This document shows, in pieces, positions 41,334 to 50,130 of a stretch of DNA of 64,000 nucleotides. This DNA comes from Thermoanaerobaculum sp964488355. Lineage in GTDB: Bacteria > Acidobacteriota > Thermoanaerobaculia > Thermoanaerobaculales > Thermoanaerobaculaceae. The translations under genes were made by a program, and so were the position numbers. Within the stretch, counting starts at the first letter, position 1. Each line of letters begins with the position of its first letter. The stretch lies in the NCBI GenBank assembly GCA_964488355.1, contig CAZAUJ010000007.1, positions 62,001 through 126,000 of the forward strand, given 5' to 3'. The notes beneath the pieces were generated by a model. The model did not search any database. It was not told the origin of the DNA and saw nothing but the letters and a program-made list of their open reading frames with translations.

Positions 41334-42380
41334 ATGACAAAGCTTTTCGTGCGCCTGGTGCAGGAGCTTTCCGCGCGCTTTGCCCTCCTTTATGAGCGCT
41401 ACGGACGCATTTTTTGGACGCTCCATTCCCTCTGGGCGCTTTTTTCCGGTGTGGCCGTGCTGGTTTTGGCCCACAACCGCTACGGGTACATTCGCTGGGT
41501 TGTGCTTTTTCTGGGCCTCACCTGGGCGAGCACACTGTTTTTTTCCCGCTTGGCTGGTGCCGGCGGCGTGGCCTCCTGGCGGCTGGCGCAAGAGTTCATT
41601 TCCTACCTCACGCGCATCATGTACCAGGCAACGCTCTTTTTCTTGCTGCCGTTTTACTTTTACTCCACCGCCTTCCCTTCCTGGAACTCCCTTTACGTTT
41701 TGCTGCTGGCCGGACTGGCGGTTTTTTCCTGCTTTGACATCCCCTTCGACCGGGCCCTGCGCCACTCACGGGTTTTTGCTTTGGGTTTTTTCCTCTTGGT
41801 AACTTTTTCCGCGCTTATCTTTTTCCTTCCCTTGCTCTTGCGAGTGCGCACGCACCACGGCCTTTACCTGGCGGCGTTGCTCAGCTTTTTCGCCGCCCTG
41901 CCCCTGGCTGGGCGGTGGCGAGGCCCGGGGGAAAAGCGCAAGCTGGTGGCCGCTCTGGTGGTCTTGGCGTTGGTGTTGGGGTTGGTGCGCCTGGCTCGGC
42001 CGCTGATCCCGCCGGTGCCCCTGCGGCTGGCCAAGCTGCGCTTTGCCACTCAGTTCGATCCGCGCACGCTGCGATCCCCGCAGGAGTTTGAGCGCGACAT
42101 CCCGGCAGCCGCGTTGGCTTCGGGCAAGCTTTATGCCGTAGCCACGATCTTCTCGCCCGTTCCTTTGCCCACCAGCCTGGTGCTGCGATGGCGGGCCGAT
42201 GGCAAGGTGCTGCGCAGTACGCGAACTTTGGAGGTCATGGCCCATGCTCCCGGGTTCCGGGTGTGGGACTCCCTCAACGTGCGCCGTTTCCCCTTGACCC
42301 CGGGGCGTTACGTTTTGGAAATTGGCACCGCCGAAGGCCAGCTGGTAGCCCGGGTTCCTTTTCGCGTTAGCCCGAACTGA
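41334..42380 (+). CDS. Multi-spanning membrane protein with C-terminal DUF2914-like domain
   Basis: 348 residues. About seven hydrophobic segments occupy residues 25-225 (for example LWALFSGVAVLVLAHN and RVFALGFFLLVTFSALIFFL). The C-terminal 120 residues form a beta domain with LRWRADGKVLRSTRTLEV and GRYVLEIGTAEGQLVARVPF, matching the DUF2914 pattern in which a ligand- or protein-binding beta sandwich follows a membrane region (DUF5924-type arrangement). The function is unknown. It stands alone, and its last 14 bases overlap the convergent oxidoreductase beta-gamma gene. Confidence 0.6.
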   Translation: MTKLFVRLVQELSARFALLYERYGRIFWTLHSLWALFSGVAVLVLAHNRYGYIRWVVLFLGLTWASTLFFSRLAGAGGVASWRLAQEFISYLTRIMYQATLFFLLPFYFYSTAFPSWNSLYVLLLAGLAVFSCFDIPFDRALRHSRVFALGFFLLVTFSALIFFLPLLLRVRTHHGLYLAALLSFFAALPLAGRWRGPGEKRKLVAALVVLALVLGLVRLARPLIPPVPLRLAKLRFATQFDPRTLRSPQEFERDIPAAALASGKLYAVATIFSPVPLPTSLVLRWRADGKVLRSTRTLEVMAHAPGFRVWDSLNVRRFPLTPGRYVLEIGTAEGQLVARVPFRVSPN

Positions 42381-43632
42381 CGGCGGTCTTACCGGTCTTT
42401 TCGCGACTGGCGTCCGTGGATGCTGGGTCGAAGCGGCGGATGAGCTGCTCGGGCAGGAGCCTAGCTTCACGCGCCACTGTTGCCAGGGCAAACAACGCTG
42501 CCTTCTTGGCGCCGAATGGGCTGCGGAAGTCAACGGTAATCACTTCCGCGCTGGTGGTGGGGTGGGGCAGGGAGCTGTCCAACCACACCTGACCAGCGTC
42601 CATGCTCGCAAAGTAAGGTTGAGCCCAATGCCAGCCATCGGCGGAGGTGACCACCAGAAAATCGGGCCGGCTGATGCCGTGGTAGCGGATCGGCTCGGGT
42701 GAGAGCAGCACCTCGGCGGCGGAGAAGCCCACGCCCACAGTCACCGGGTAGCTGCCTTTCTTGCTGGCGTGCAGGCCGCCGGCCACGGCTGCTCGCGCCA
42801 CGTTTTCCGCGGCGTACTGCACCCCTTCCCCAGCCGAACCGGCCAAGACCAAACCCACTCGCGAGGGAAGGGGCACAGGGCCCAGTCGCTCCACCACCTT
42901 AAGCTGTTCCAGCAGCGAGGGCTGGGTTTTGGCCAGCGAGAGGCGATAGGCGGGGCGGGGCGGGTTGGTCCAGCGCCCCAAGGCGTAGCCAGCTGCCTCC
43001 GCTGCCTGGCGCAAGCGGAATTCCGGATTGTACTTGGGCGTGTAGGAGGTGCACATTTCCAGCACCTCCACCAGCGAAAAACCGTCCACCGCGAGGGCCT
43101 CGGCTAAGGTGGTGGAAAAGTCCCCCAAACCCACAACCCTGGCAGTAAAAAGGGCCCCTGCCTGATGTACCAGCTCGCAGAGGTTGTGGTGGGGCAGGTG
43201 GGTGCCTTCAGGGGCAATCACGGTGCCGAACTCCGGGGGGGTGAGACCCGAAGGCTGGCCACCGGTCATGCCATAAAGGAAGTTGTTGTGCACCACCACC
43301 GTGAGAGGTGCGTTGATGCGCGCCGCCTCCAAGATGTGCTGCAGGCCAATGGTGGCGCCGCCGTCGCCGATAAACACCACCACCTTCTTGTTGGCCGGCA
43401 GGGCCATGGCTGTGCCGGCAGCCAAAGCGGTCGAACGCCCGTGCAGCCCGTGCACCGTGTGGGTGGCGAAGACCGCGTCGGCAATGCCGTGACAGCCAAT
43501 GTCGGTCACCAGCACCACGTCTGTTGGCGACAGGCCCAGGCTTTCCAGCGCCTTGGCCGTTTGTCGGGTGACGTGGTGGTGGGTACAGCCCGGGCAGTAG
43601 GGGAGCCTGTCGGTTAAAAGCATGCCACTCAT
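42367..43632 (-). CDS. 2-Oxoacid:ferredoxin oxidoreductase, beta subunit fused to gamma domain
   Basis: 421 residues. The beta part (1-230) binds thiamine diphosphate through GDGGATIGLQHILEA and NNFLYGMTGGQPS, and one [4Fe-4S] cluster through YCPGC (Cys13, Cys16), TDIGCHG (Cys47) and the Cys in EMCTSYTPKYNP. From about 240 the chain becomes a gamma domain (VGLVLAGSAGEGVQYAAENV; KKGSYPVTVGVGFSAAEV). Gamma is more often fused to alpha or encoded separately. The enzyme makes or uses reduced ferredoxin while interconverting a 2-oxoacid and acyl-CoA plus CO2; whether it prefers 2-oxoglutarate, an indole- or branched-chain oxoacid is not clear. Coupled to the alpha gene by ATGA. Confidence 0.85.
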   Translation of the reverse strand: MSGMLLTDRLPYCPGCTHHHVTRQTAKALESLGLSPTDVVLVTDIGCHGIADAVFATHTVHGLHGRSTALAAGTAMALPANKKVVVFIGDGGATIGLQHILEAARINAPLTVVVHNNFLYGMTGGQPSGLTPPEFGTVIAPEGTHLPHHNLCELVHQAGALFTARVVGLGDFSTTLAEALAVDGFSLVEVLEMCTSYTPKYNPEFRLRQAAEAAGYALGRWTNPPRPAYRLSLAKTQPSLLEQLKVVERLGPVPLPSRVGLVLAGSAGEGVQYAAENVARAAVAGGLHASKKGSYPVTVGVGFSAAEVLLSPEPIRYHGISRPDFLVVTSADGWHWAQPYFASMDAGQVWLDSSLPHPTTSAEVITVDFRSPFGAKKAALFALATVAREARLLPEQLIRRFDPASTDASREKTGKTAVSSG

Positions 43633-44729
43633 GCCGCCACCTCCGCGGCGATGGCTTGGGGGGAGATCATGCGGCCCACCCCCGTCACCCGGCGCGGCTG
43701 GTCAACCGCTCCCATGCCGAAGAAAAGCTGTGCCAGTTGGGCCTGCAAGTTCTCCTCAGCGAACACCAGCTTGGGGTATCGGCGACAAATTTCCAGGTAC
43801 ACGGCGGGCAGGGGCCAGACGGTCTTGGGCACGAGGAGGGACACGGGAAAACCCTGCCGGCGCAAGGCCTGCACCGCGTCCCTTGCCGCCTCTGCGGTGA
43901 TGTCATAGGCCACCACCAGGGATTGCGCCCCCTCCTGCTCGTCCAGCTCGTAAAGGGCCGGCGTGAGGCGCTCAACCTTCTGTTGCAAGCGTTTGGTGTT
44001 GGCCAAAGCTTCAGGCGAGGTGTGTTGGATGATGCCACGGCAGTCGTGGGTGGAGGCGGTGAGGCGCACTTGCTGGCCTGAGCCCACGGGCAGAAACGGC
44101 GGCACGGGCTCGTCCCCTTGGGGAGCGTAAGGCTGGTAGGGCTGTGGGCCGTCGTAGAACTGCCGGCTCACCGGGGACAGGGGCGGCAGCTCATCCAAGT
44201 CCAGGTCCCGTTGTGTCATGACCATCTCTTTGGAGGTGAGGAGGATAACCGGCGTGCGGGCGCTGGCCGCCAGCTGCAAGGCGATGGGGGGCAGCGTCCA
44301 GCAGTCGGCCAAGTTGGAGATGGCCAGCACCGGCAAGGGATAGCCACCGGAAATGAGGCTGGTTACCAGTCGCAGGTCACCTTGGGCGCCGGCGGTAGCG
44401 GTTCCGGTGGCGGGACCGAGGCGCTGCACCAACACGATGACCATGGGAAGCTCCATCATGTAGGCCATGTTGATGGATTCCACCATCAACGCCAGGCCGG
44501 GAAAGCTGGTGGAGGTTACCGGTAGTTGGCCGGCGGCGGACAGGCCGCTCATCCACTGGAGGGCGGTGATCTCATCGGGTGCCGCCAGTGCTGCCGGGAA
44601 GCGTCTGCAGGCGTATTGGTAAATCCAACTCGCCGGCGTGATGGGGTAGCCCACGAAGCAGTCGGCTCCTGCCTGGGCCAAGCTTTCGGCAATGAGTCGT
44701 GAACCGTCCACCAGGGTCCAACGGGCCAT
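43629..44729 (-). CDS. 2-Oxoacid:ferredoxin oxidoreductase, alpha subunit
   Basis: 366 residues, the KorA/VorA-type alpha chain. The N-terminal domain has ADCFVGYPITPASWIYQY and TSFPGLALMVESINMAYMMELPMVIV, followed by RLGPATGTATAGAQGDL, the family signature for the TPP-activating and CoA-proximal region. The C-terminal transketolase-like domain includes QSLVVAYDITAEAARDAV and VFAEENLQAQLA. No ferredoxin (delta) domain is fused or encoded nearby, so an independent ferredoxin must be the partner, perhaps the one used by the Hdr-Mvh complex. It has its own good promoter (44751-44779). Confidence 0.87.
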   Translation of the reverse strand: MARWTLVDGSRLIAESLAQAGADCFVGYPITPASWIYQYACRRFPAALAAPDEITALQWMSGLSAAGQLPVTSTSFPGLALMVESINMAYMMELPMVIVLVQRLGPATGTATAGAQGDLRLVTSLISGGYPLPVLAISNLADCWTLPPIALQLAASARTPVILLTSKEMVMTQRDLDLDELPPLSPVSRQFYDGPQPYQPYAPQGDEPVPPFLPVGSGQQVRLTASTHDCRGIIQHTSPEALANTKRLQQKVERLTPALYELDEQEGAQSLVVAYDITAEAARDAVQALRRQGFPVSLLVPKTVWPLPAVYLEICRRYPKLVFAEENLQAQLAQLFFGMGAVDQPRRVTGVGRMISPQAIAAEVAA

Positions 44730-44750
44730 GCGCCCCCCCGTTCCCGCTGC

Positions 44751-44779
44751 ACTTTAGCCGCTCCCGTCTCATGGGTCAA
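44751..44779 (-). promoter_or_regulatory. Promoter of the 2-oxoacid:ferredoxin oxidoreductase operon
   Basis: Minus strand: TTGACC (44779-44774), a 17-base spacer and TAAAGT (44756-44751). A GGGGGGG ribosome site lies just before ATG 44729. The divergent aroB -10 (TATCAT, 44805-44810) lies nearby. Confidence 0.65.
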
Positions 44780-44828
44780 AGGTGGTCCGAAAAGAGGATG
44801 CCAGTATCATGAGATGCGGGGAGGCGCG

Positions 44829-45926
44829 ATGCGGCTGCGCATGGAAACCAGCCAGGGACCAGTGGGGGCGCTGGTGCAGGAAGGAAGCCTGTCGCAGCTG
44901 CCCTCCCTCCTGGCCGACCACCTGGCAAGCGGCCAGGCCTTTGTGGTTAGCGACGAGAACGTGGCGCCCCTCTACGGCGAGCGGGTTGCTTCCCTGCTGG
45001 GGGCGCCGTTGTTGACCCTGCCCGCCGGCGAGCAAACCAAGAACTGGAGCTCGGTGGAGCACGTGGTGCGTTTTCTCTTGGGGCACGGTGCGGAGCGGGG
45101 CGACCTGCTGGTGGCGGTGGGCGGGGGTGTGGTTACGGACCTTGCCGGGTTTGCCGCTTCCGTGTTCTTGCGTGGCATCCGCTGGGTGGCCGTTCCCACC
45201 ACCCTGTTGGCCATGGTGGATGCGGCCATCGGTGGCAAAACCGGCATTGACGTGCCGGAGGGCAAGAACTTGGTGGGGAGTTTCTGGCAGCCGCGGATGG
45301 TGGTGGCGGACCCGCTCACCTTGGCCACCCTCCCGCCCCGGGAACTAAGGGCAGGACTGGCGGAGGTGATCAAGGCTGCCATCATCGCCCCTTCCAGCCT
45401 AGAGCACCTGCTGGATGAGCACATGCCGCGGCTTCTCTCGGGCGATTTCGCTGCTGCCGGCCCGCTGGTGGCGCACGCGATGCGGGTGAAAGCGGAGATT
45501 GTGGAGCTGGACGAGCGGGAACAGGGTGCCCGCGCGTGCCTGAACCTGGGGCACACCTTGGGCCATGCCCTGGAGGCAGCCGGCAGCTACAACCATTTCC
45601 TTCACGGGGAGGCGGTGGCTTGGGGCCTGTTGTTTGCCCTGTTGCTGGCGCAGAGGCGAGGCCTTCTGGCCTCGGCCGAGGCCGGAAGATGGGCTGCCAG
45701 GCTGGAGGCGCTGGCGCCTTTGCCGCCGCTTGTTTGGACGTGGCAGCAGCTGGTGCCGTTCATCGGACGGGACAAGAAGCGCCGGCAGGGCCGGCTGCGG
45801 TGGGTCTTGCCCCGCTTGGGCGGGGTGGCCGTGGGGGTGGAGGTGAGCGTGCAGGAAGCGGAGGACGCCTACCAACTTCTGCAGCAGCTGCCTGAGGTTG
45901 GGCCCTTTGCGGCCCTTTATCTCTGA
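44829..45926 (+). CDS. aroB: 3-Dehydroquinate synthase
   Basis: Second shikimate-pathway step: cyclises DAHP to 3-dehydroquinate using NAD and a divalent metal. 365 residues. Landmarks are the NAD-binding GGGVVTDLAGFAASVFLRGI, PTTLLAMVDAAIGGKTGID, GKNLVGSFWQP, LAEVIKAAII and the metal histidines in NLGHTLGHALE and HGEAVAWGL. ATG 44829 follows GGGGAGG closely; an ATG at 44814 lies at the probable transcript start (TATCAT at 44805-44810) and is less likely. No shikimate kinase gene is adjacent, unlike many genomes. Confidence 0.94.
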   Translation: MRLRMETSQGPVGALVQEGSLSQLPSLLADHLASGQAFVVSDENVAPLYGERVASLLGAPLLTLPAGEQTKNWSSVEHVVRFLLGHGAERGDLLVAVGGGVVTDLAGFAASVFLRGIRWVAVPTTLLAMVDAAIGGKTGIDVPEGKNLVGSFWQPRMVVADPLTLATLPPRELRAGLAEVIKAAIIAPSSLEHLLDEHMPRLLSGDFAAAGPLVAHAMRVKAEIVELDEREQGARACLNLGHTLGHALEAAGSYNHFLHGEAVAWGLLFALLLAQRRGLLASAEAGRWAARLEALAPLPPLVWTWQQLVPFIGRDKKRRQGRLRWVLPRLGGVAVGVEVSVQEAEDAYQLLQQLPEVGPFAALYL

Positions 45927-45977
45927 GCTGGCCCCATGTTTTGCTAGACTCTAGCGCCGGTTTTTCGGAGGTGTGCG

Positions 45978-48605
45978 TTGCCTGAAATCCTCCCCACTCG
46001 CTTCGAGCCCTCTCAATTCGAAGGGAAGTGGTACGCCGCCTGGGAGCGCTCCGGTGCCTTCACCCCCCAGTTGCCCTCGGACAAACCTCCCTTTGTCATC
46101 CTCATTCCGCCACCCAACGTTACGGGCAAGCTGCACATTGGCCACGCCTTGCAGTTCACTTTGCAGGACGTGATGATCCGTTACAAGCGCATGGACGGGT
46201 ACAACGCCCTGTGGTTGCCGGGTACCGACCATGCGGGGATCGCCACCCAGGTAATGGTGGAGCGGGAGCTGGCAAAGGAAGGCCTTTCGCGCCATCAGCT
46301 GGGTCGGGACAAGTTTCTGGCACGCATGTGGGCGTGGAAGGAGCAGTACGCCACCAATATCTCCAGCCAAGCTAAGGCCCTTGGCGCCTCCTGCGATTGG
46401 ACCCGCGAGCGCTTCACCCTTGACCCCATGCTCTCGCGGGCGGTAATCCACGCCTTCGTTCGGCTCTACCAGGAAGGGCTGATCTACCGGGCCCACCGCC
46501 TGATCAACTGGTGTCCCCGCTGCCTCACCGCCCTTTCCGATTTGGAGGTGGTACACAAGGAAGTTGACGGCGGGCTGTGGGACTTCGCCTACCCGGTGGA
46601 AGGGGGAGGGGAAATCGTGGTTTCCACCACCCGACCGGAAACCATGCTGGGTGATACGGCGGTGGCCGTGCACCCGGAGGACGAACGCTATCGGCACTTC
46701 ATTGGCCGGTTTGTCCTCCACCCCTTCCTTCCTCGGCGCATCCCTATTATTGCAGATGCCCAGCTGGTGGACCCCACCTTTGGCACAGGTGCGGTGAAGG
46801 TGACGCCGGCCCACGACCCCAACGACTTTGCCGTGGGCGAACGGCACCAACTGCCCAAGATCAACATCCTCACCGAGGACGGCCGCATCAACGAGGAGGG
46901 CGGTCCCTTCGCCGGCTTGGACCGCTTTGCCGCGCGCAAGGCGGTGCTGCAGGCCCTAGCTGAGGCGGGTTTGCGGCGGGGAGAGCGGGCCCATCGGCAC
47001 GCCGTGGGCCACTGTCAGCGCTGCGACACCATCCTGGAACCGTACCTCTCCCTCCAGTGGTTCGTGAAAACCAAGCCTCTGGCTCAAGTGGCGCTGGAAG
47101 CGGTGAGGAAGGGGGAGGTTCGGCTGCACCCGGAGTTCTGGGTGGCCACCTACGAGAACTGGCTGGAAAACATTTTGGATTGGTGCATTTCCCGTCAGCT
47201 CTGGTGGGGGCACCGGATTCCCGCCTACTACTGTCCCGCCGGCCACACCACGGTGGCGGAGGCCGCTCCCGGCTGCTGTCCTGAGTGCGGTCAAGAGGTG
47301 GCGCAGGACGAGGACGTGTTGGATACCTGGTTTTCCTCTGCCCTTTGGCCCCTGTCCACCCTCGGGTGGCCGGAGGAAACGGAGGACCTGAAGGCCTTCT
47401 ACCCCACCCAGCTCCTGATTACCGGCTTCGACATCCTGTTCTTCTGGGTGGCGCGAATGATCATGATGGGCTACCACTTCCGTGGGCAGCCGCCCTTCCA
47501 CCAGGTGCACCTCACCGGGCTGGTACGGGATGCCTCGGGGCAAAAGATGTCCAAGACCAAGGGTAACGTGATGGACCCCTTGGACTTGGTCGGCAAATAC
47601 GGGGCGGATGCGGTGCGTTTCACCTTGGCGGCCCTGGCCTCGCCGGGTCGGGACCTGCCCTTGGACGTGCGCCGCATGGAGGGCTACCGTGCATTTGGCA
47701 CAAAGATTTGGAACGCGGCGCGCCTGGTGCAAATGCACCTGGCTGGGGACGAGGTGGACGTGGCCCACTTGCCCGAGGCCTCGTTGGGCCTGGCCGAGCG
47801 CTGGATTTTGGCCGAGCTCACCGATGCCATAGAGCGGGTGCGGCAGGCGCTGGACAGCTTCCGCTTTGACGAGGCCTGCCGTACCCTGTACCAGTTCCTT
47901 TGGCACGACTACTGCGACTGGTACCTGGAGCTGGCCAAACCGGCGCTGACGGGGCAGTCGGCCACTCGGCCCCCCCAGGCGGTGCGCAGTGTGGCTCGTG
48001 GGGTTTTGCTCCAGGCTCTGGCGTTGCTCCACCCGGTGATGCCGTTCCTCACGGAAGAAATTGCCGCCCATCTTGGTTTTAACGGTTTGCTGATGACCGC
48101 AGCCTATCCCACGGCGCAGGAAAGTTGGCGCTTTTCCGAGGAGCGCAAGCGGTTCCAGCTGGTGCAAGGGGTGGTCCAGGGTGTGCGCTCGTACCGTCAC
48201 CTGGTGGGTTTGCCGCCCCAGGCCCCGCTGGCAGTGGTTTTGGAAAACCCCGAACCCGAGCTGGTGGAGGCTTTTGAGGAGCTGCGCGAGGCCGTTGTGC
48301 GCTTGGCGAGCCTCTCGCATGTGGAGGTGGGACCGGTGCCGGGCGATGCGGTTCGTGATGCCGTGGGCAACCTGCGCTACGCCATCCTCTTGCCTGCGGG
48401 AACCCTGGGTCAGGAGGAACGGGCTCGTTTGCAAAGGGAACTGACCGATTCGCAGCAGGAGCTAGCCCACCTACGGCAACGCCTTTCGGACGAAGGTTTC
48501 GTGCAGCGCGCACCAGAAGTGGTGGTGGCGCAAACGCGCGAACGGGAAAAGGCGTTGCTGCATCGGGTGGAGCTGTTGCAGGCCACGCTTGGGGCGGAGG
48601 GGTGA
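45978..48605 (+). CDS. valS: Valyl-tRNA synthetase
   Basis: Charges tRNA-Val. 875 residues, class I. Signature HIGH is in GKLHIGHALQF and KMSKS in GQKMSKTKGNVMDP. The editing (CP1) domain carries TTRPETMLGDTAVAVHPED. Zinc-type cysteine pairs occur at NWCPRCLTAL and in the CCPECG region. The C-terminal coiled arm (QEERARLQRELTDSQQELAH onward) is the tRNA-binding arm typical of ValRS. The TTG start at 45978 follows CGGAGGTG. It opens a run of 14 tightly packed plus-strand genes reaching nadA, and its stop overlaps the birA start as GTGA. Confidence 0.97.
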   Translation: MPEILPTRFEPSQFEGKWYAAWERSGAFTPQLPSDKPPFVILIPPPNVTGKLHIGHALQFTLQDVMIRYKRMDGYNALWLPGTDHAGIATQVMVERELAKEGLSRHQLGRDKFLARMWAWKEQYATNISSQAKALGASCDWTRERFTLDPMLSRAVIHAFVRLYQEGLIYRAHRLINWCPRCLTALSDLEVVHKEVDGGLWDFAYPVEGGGEIVVSTTRPETMLGDTAVAVHPEDERYRHFIGRFVLHPFLPRRIPIIADAQLVDPTFGTGAVKVTPAHDPNDFAVGERHQLPKINILTEDGRINEEGGPFAGLDRFAARKAVLQALAEAGLRRGERAHRHAVGHCQRCDTILEPYLSLQWFVKTKPLAQVALEAVRKGEVRLHPEFWVATYENWLENILDWCISRQLWWGHRIPAYYCPAGHTTVAEAAPGCCPECGQEVAQDEDVLDTWFSSALWPLSTLGWPEETEDLKAFYPTQLLITGFDILFFWVARMIMMGYHFRGQPPFHQVHLTGLVRDASGQKMSKTKGNVMDPLDLVGKYGADAVRFTLAALASPGRDLPLDVRRMEGYRAFGTKIWNAARLVQMHLAGDEVDVAHLPEASLGLAERWILAELTDAIERVRQALDSFRFDEACRTLYQFLWHDYCDWYLELAKPALTGQSATRPPQAVRSVARGVLLQALALLHPVMPFLTEEIAAHLGFNGLLMTAAYPTAQESWRFSEERKRFQLVQGVVQGVRSYRHLVGLPPQAPLAVVLENPEPELVEAFEELREAVVRLASLSHVEVGPVPGDAVRDAVGNLRYAILLPAGTLGQEERARLQRELTDSQQELAHLRQRLSDEGFVQRAPEVVVAQTREREKALLHRVELLQATLGAEG

Positions 48606-49342
48606 ACCGCTGGCCAGGAGTCAACTGGGTTTGGCTGCCGCGGGTGGACTCCACCAACTCCCTGGCCGAGCGCCTGATGGAGGCGTGGCTGGCGGAGGGG
48701 GAAGCGGTGCTGCCGCCCACGCTGCTGTGTGCCGACAGCCAAACGGCGGGGCGAGGGCGGGGGCGGCGGGTGTGGCACTCCCCTCCCGGGGGGGTGTACG
48801 CCTCCTTGCTCCTGTGGGTGGACACAACGGCACTCCCCTGGCTGCCTTTGGCTGCCGGCTTGGCCTTGCACCAGGGAGTGTTGCGCCTCGTTCCCCAAGC
48901 GCAGGTGCGGTTGAAGTGGCCTAACGACCTGACGGTGGCGGGCCGCAAGCTGGGGGGCGTCCTTTGCAGCAGCCGAGTGCAAGGCGACCGCGCCTGGACA
49001 GTGACCGGTTTCGGCATCAACGTACGTGCTGCCCCGGTGTTGAAGGGGGAGGAGCGCCAGGCGGTTGCCCTTTGCCAGCTGGGCTTTACCGGTTCGTTGG
49101 AGGAGGCGCGAGAGGTCCTACTGGACACCTTTGTGGGCCAATTTCCCCTGCTTCTCCAGCAGGGCGCCAAGCTGGCGGATCGGTGGCTGGCCGCCTCGGC
49201 CCACAAGCTGGGCGAGAGGCTGCGCGTGCGCACGGAAAGGGGTTGGCTTGCTGGTGCCTTCCGCGGCGTGTCGCCGGAAGGCTTGCTGCTCCTGCAGGTG
49301 GGTGATGAGGTCAGAACCCTAGCAGCTTCGGAGCTGGTTTGA
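48602..49342 (+). CDS. birA: Biotin-[acetyl-CoA-carboxylase] ligase, monofunctional
   Basis: Attaches biotin to the carrier protein of acetyl-CoA carboxylase. 246 residues without the N-terminal helix-turn-helix of E. coli BirA, so it should not act as a repressor. Landmarks are RVDSTNSLAERLM, the ATP/biotin loop AGRGRGRRVWHSPPGG, LKWPNDLTVAGRKLGGVL with the catalytic Lys, VTGFGINVRA, and a small SH3-like C-terminal domain. The GTG start overlaps valS by four bases. Confidence 0.93.
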   Translation: MNRWPGVNWVWLPRVDSTNSLAERLMEAWLAEGEAVLPPTLLCADSQTAGRGRGRRVWHSPPGGVYASLLLWVDTTALPWLPLAAGLALHQGVLRLVPQAQVRLKWPNDLTVAGRKLGGVLCSSRVQGDRAWTVTGFGINVRAAPVLKGEERQAVALCQLGFTGSLEEAREVLLDTFVGQFPLLLQQGAKLADRWLAASAHKLGERLRVRTERGWLAGAFRGVSPEGLLLLQVGDEVRTLAASELV

Positions 49343-49353
49343 AGGAGGCAAAC

Positions 49354-50130
49354 GTGGTGCTCTTGGCTTTGGATGTGGGGAACACCAACACCACCATTGG
49401 CGTGTTTCGCGGTGAGGAGCTGGCCAACAGCTTCCGCCTGACCACCACCACCAACCGCACGGTGGACGAGCTGGGCTTGTGGCTACGGCAGCTCTTGCAC
49501 TGGGCGCATATTAGCCTGGACGAGCTGGAGGGCGTGATTGTGGGCTCGGTGGTGCCCACCCTGGACCCAGCCCTGGGTCAGGCCATTGCCCGTTACCTGC
49601 ACACCAAGCCGCTTTTTGTGGCGCCGGGTATCAAGTCGGGCATGCCCCTGCGGGTGGAAACGCCGCAGGAGCTGGGCGCCGACCGGCTGTGTAACGCGGT
49701 GGCGGCTTTTGCTGAGTACGGTGGCCCGGTGGTGGTGGTGGATTTTGGCACCGCCACCACCTGGGACCTGGTTTCGGCCGCAGGGGAGTTTGTGGGCGGC
49801 ATCATTGCTCCCGGTCTGGAGATTGCCGCCGAAGCGCTCTTTTCCCGTGCCGCCAAGCTGCCGCGCGTGGAGCTGGAAGCGCCCAAGCAGGTCATCGGCA
49901 AGGCCACCGTGGATTCCATGCAATCAGGTCTCGTATTTGGCTACGTGGCCCTGGTGGAGGGCCTGACGTCACGGGTGCTGGCCGAGCTGGGAGGTGGCAA
50001 GGTGATCGCCACCGGAGGTTTGGCCCCGGTGCTGGCCAAGCACACCAAGGTCTTCCACGCGGTGGACGCCACCCTCACCCTCAAGGGGCTGCGCATCCTG
50101 TGGGAAAAGAACCGTCCCCCCCGGCGGTAA
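49354..50130 (+). CDS. coaX: Type III pantothenate kinase
   Basis: First step of CoA synthesis, ATP-dependent phosphorylation of pantothenate. 258 residues. The ASKHA-fold motifs are LDVGNTNTTIGVFRG (phosphate 1), PQELGADRLCNAVAAF with the catalytic Asp, and VVVVDFGTATTWDLV (phosphate 2). Type III enzymes are not feedback-inhibited by CoA and need a monovalent cation. The start is assigned to GTG 49354, since GAAGGAGG (49341-49348) is five bases upstream; a TTG at 49339 lies before the ribosome site and is rejected. With coaD at 14390 it marks CoA synthesis genes in two separate operons. Confidence 0.93.
   Translation: MVLLALDVGNTNTTIGVFRGEELANSFRLTTTTNRTVDELGLWLRQLLHWAHISLDELEGVIVGSVVPTLDPALGQAIARYLHTKPLFVAPGIKSGMPLRVETPQELGADRLCNAVAAFAEYGGPVVVVDFGTATTWDLVSAAGEFVGGIIAPGLEIAAEALFSRAAKLPRVELEAPKQVIGKATVDSMQSGLVFGYVALVEGLTSRVLAELGGGKVIATGGLAPVLAKHTKVFHAVDATLTLKGLRILWEKNRPPRR

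Noticed and set aside
39608..41335. A 575-codon minus-strand frame across alr and the thioesterase gene
   Set aside because: It is Gly/Arg/Pro-rich, lacks motifs, and overlaps alr in another frame on the same strand; alr is certain.
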